Shown piece after piece: positions 62,929 through 64,000 of a stretch of 64,000 nt of DNA. This DNA is from Unio delphinus (lineage: Eukaryota; Mollusca; Bivalvia; Unionida; Unionidae). Where the stretch lies: contig JAQISU010000097.1 in assembly GCA_029339505.1 (NCBI GenBank), positions 2,052,001-2,116,000 of the forward strand, read 5' to 3'. The position numbers and the translations under genes are program-made. How positions within the stretch are numbered: the first letter of the stretch is position 1; each line of letters begins with the position of its first letter. The notes beneath the pieces are model-generated. The model was not told where the DNA came from, made no database searches, and saw nothing but the letters and a program-made list of their open reading frames with translations.

Positions 62929-63402
62929 ATGGCGGACAGTAAGAAGACAATGAATTGGAGTGAGCCAGGAGTGGAGACAGCAAGTCATGGGACAGCAATG
63001 ACTACTAAAGTCATGACAAATCTACATCCAGAAGAAGTGGATTTTAACTGGGATATTGTGGATTTTTTAACATCGCAAGAATTTATTCCGGAACCTTTGT
63101 TGCCTTCTGCATCTTCTTATGGACACGTCGATGATTTTAAACAAAGACAAAAAGAAGAATTGGAGCGATTTTTACAACAACAGAAAGTAGAAGAACAAGC
63201 TTTTCTTATTCAACAGCATGAAGAAGAAGCAAGAAGAAAACACCAGGAAGAAACAGTAGCAGCAGCAGCAACGGAGAAGAAAGAAGACCAAGGACAGAAA
63301 GAAAATAGTGAAAATCAAACGGTCACGACGGTACTTTTAGATATTTTAGCTGAGTTAAGGAGTCTGAAACAAATGTATCAGACTTCTTTATCACGACCGT
63401 AG
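62929..63402 (+). CDS. Unrecognised coiled-coil protein with histone-type mRNA end
   Basis: Start at ATG 62929 (TCAATCATGGCGG, MADSKKTMNWSEPGVE), 51 bp after the TATA box; the longer frame from 62788 would start upstream of the TATA box. 157 residues: acidic N-terminal part (EEVDFNWDIVDFLTSQEF), Gln/Glu/Lys coiled coil (about residues 80-125), then a hydrophobic helix (TTVLLDILAELRSLKQM). After TAG 63400-63402 the same frame stays open for 55 codons with a basic Ser/Thr/Pro-rich segment ending GLGRGKGLRQLKRISSRF, stop TGA 63568-63570, 33 nt before the stem-loop. The TAG may be a recent mutation, a readthrough codon, or the true end with a long 3' UTR. No family recognised. Confidence 0.55.
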   Translation: MADSKKTMNWSEPGVETASHGTAMTTKVMTNLHPEEVDFNWDIVDFLTSQEFIPEPLLPSASSYGHVDDFKQRQKEELERFLQQQKVEEQAFLIQQHEEEARRKHQEETVAAAATEKKEDQGQKENSENQTVTTVLLDILAELRSLKQMYQTSLSRP

Positions 63403-63603
63403 AGAAAAAGACCTTCTCGAGCTAAACAACCCAATCTCTCTGTGACTACGTCTACCTTACCACCGTTAGTGATTTCTACCAAATCATTGACAGGAACCAC
63501 CAGTCCCGAAGTAGGCCTTGGCCGTGGCAAAGGCTTAAGACAGCTCAAGAGGATTTCATCCCGTTTCTGAGTTTGTTTTGTTTTAAACACACAAAACACC
63601 AAC

Positions 63604-63619
63604 GGTCCTTTTCAGGACC
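63604..63619 (+). terminator. Histone-type 3' stem-loop of the plus-strand gene
   Basis: GGTCCT-TTTC-AGGACC, 6-bp stem and 4-nt loop, preceded by CACCAAC and followed by ACTCC and the purine-rich TTTCGAAAAGAAA (63631-63643), all as in replication-dependent histone mRNAs. Confidence 0.85.
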
Positions 63620-63887
63620 ACTCCAATTATTTCGAAAAGAAATACTATGTCAATTGCCTATTTCAATGAAAACTCAAAAGTCCTTTTTATTATATTTTTT
63701 TAAACACCCATAATGTACGTGTGAGTGAATGAATGTGTGAGTGTAGGTTCTTATTCTATCAAATCAAAACCAAGAGACACTTACGTTTTTTCTCTTTAGT
63801 TTATTCTAGTACAAACGTTACAATTCAATATCACAACAGAACATAACACAATACCATTTTTAAAAAGTTCATAAGTTTTCTTCTGTT

Positions 63888-64000
63888 TCACTCTTTCTGT
63901 TTTTTCATTTTCTTTACTGTCACACGTTTTTCTTTTTCTTCTTCCTCTTCACTTTCGTTTCGTCTTCTTTTCTTGTCTTTGTGAACGTGTCGGGGTTCTT
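63888..64000 (-). CDS. C-terminal end of a Lys/Glu-rich protein entering from the right
   Basis: Minus-strand frame open from the window edge to TGA at 63888-63890: DKKRRRNESEEEEKEKRVTV and KKMKKQKE at the end. Highly charged, nuclear-type composition; family unknown. A minus-strand AATAAA (about 63801-63806) follows as a possible polyadenylation signal. A second frame is also open at the edge, so the choice of frame is tentative. Confidence 0.35.
   Translation of the reverse strand, partial: EPRHVHKDKKRRRNESEEEEEKEKRVTVKKMKKQKE

Noticed and set aside
62477..63402. H2A-H2B pair
   Set aside because: Promoter and 3' ends fit, but neither protein has histone-fold sequence, so I call them unrecognised proteins instead.

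Overview
The window is AT-rich animal nuclear DNA with no recognisable host housekeeping gene. tRNA-derived SINEs, CR1-type and other non-LTR retroelement relics, a hAT relic, a Pif1-like helicase relic, MITEs and very abundant microsatellites and minisatellites suggest a metazoan, most likely a marine invertebrate such as a mollusc (inference only).

The most informative content is a family of integrated virus-like elements related to Polintons/Mavericks and adintoviruses, present in four copies called E1 to E4 here. E1 (before base 1 to about 16,160) is the most complete. On the + strand it carries a conserved gene A, a pX/VI-like minor capsid gene, a double-jelly-roll major capsid gene, a basic protein with an adenain-type protease, a fibre-like gene, a small membrane protein and a penton-like minor capsid gene. 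A hairpin and an inserted 4.6-kb block of repeats follow. Then come an intact A32-type packaging ATPase (-), a zinc ribbon plus phospholipase A2-like gene (+), a long DNA polymerase B / SF1 helicase / HNH-like reading region (-), and a zinc-finger gene abutting an HNH endonuclease (+). E2 (about 47,030-57,323) is rearranged: an inverted penton/membrane/fibre block, a 2,210-bp unit in exactly three tandem copies fusing pieces of four genes, then the polymerase 5' end and the zinc-finger/HNH pair. E3 (about 58,280-62,075) holds an unknown gene, gene A, the pX-like gene and a major capsid gene cut off at its 3' end. E4 (about 30,330-34,520) is an old relic with PLA2-like, integrase and helicase remnants, split by a 2.6-kb hAT element. 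Nearly all copies carry frameshifts or stops, so they are dead or dying; the ATPase and zinc-finger genes of E1 are open.

Between and after the elements lie: a Pif1-like helicase relic (16.2-17.5 kb); a 3.9-kb satellite of 27-bp units with 24- and 25-unit higher-order structure (19.8-23.6 kb); SINEs and minisatellites (24-30 kb); LINE, ORF1 and MITE relics (35.8-42.2 kb); and a 4.2-kb complex satellite with microsatellites expanded at the same internal site in many units (42.85-47.0 kb).

The right end (62.43-63.64 kb) is a separate unit: two divergent unrecognised genes sharing a promoter with TATA, CCAAT and CRE motifs, each ending in a canonical replication-dependent histone-type 3' stem-loop, although neither product is a histone. 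The E-family elements and this histone-style non-histone pair are the best candidates for undescribed biology. All family assignments come from motifs read by eye; no database search was possible.
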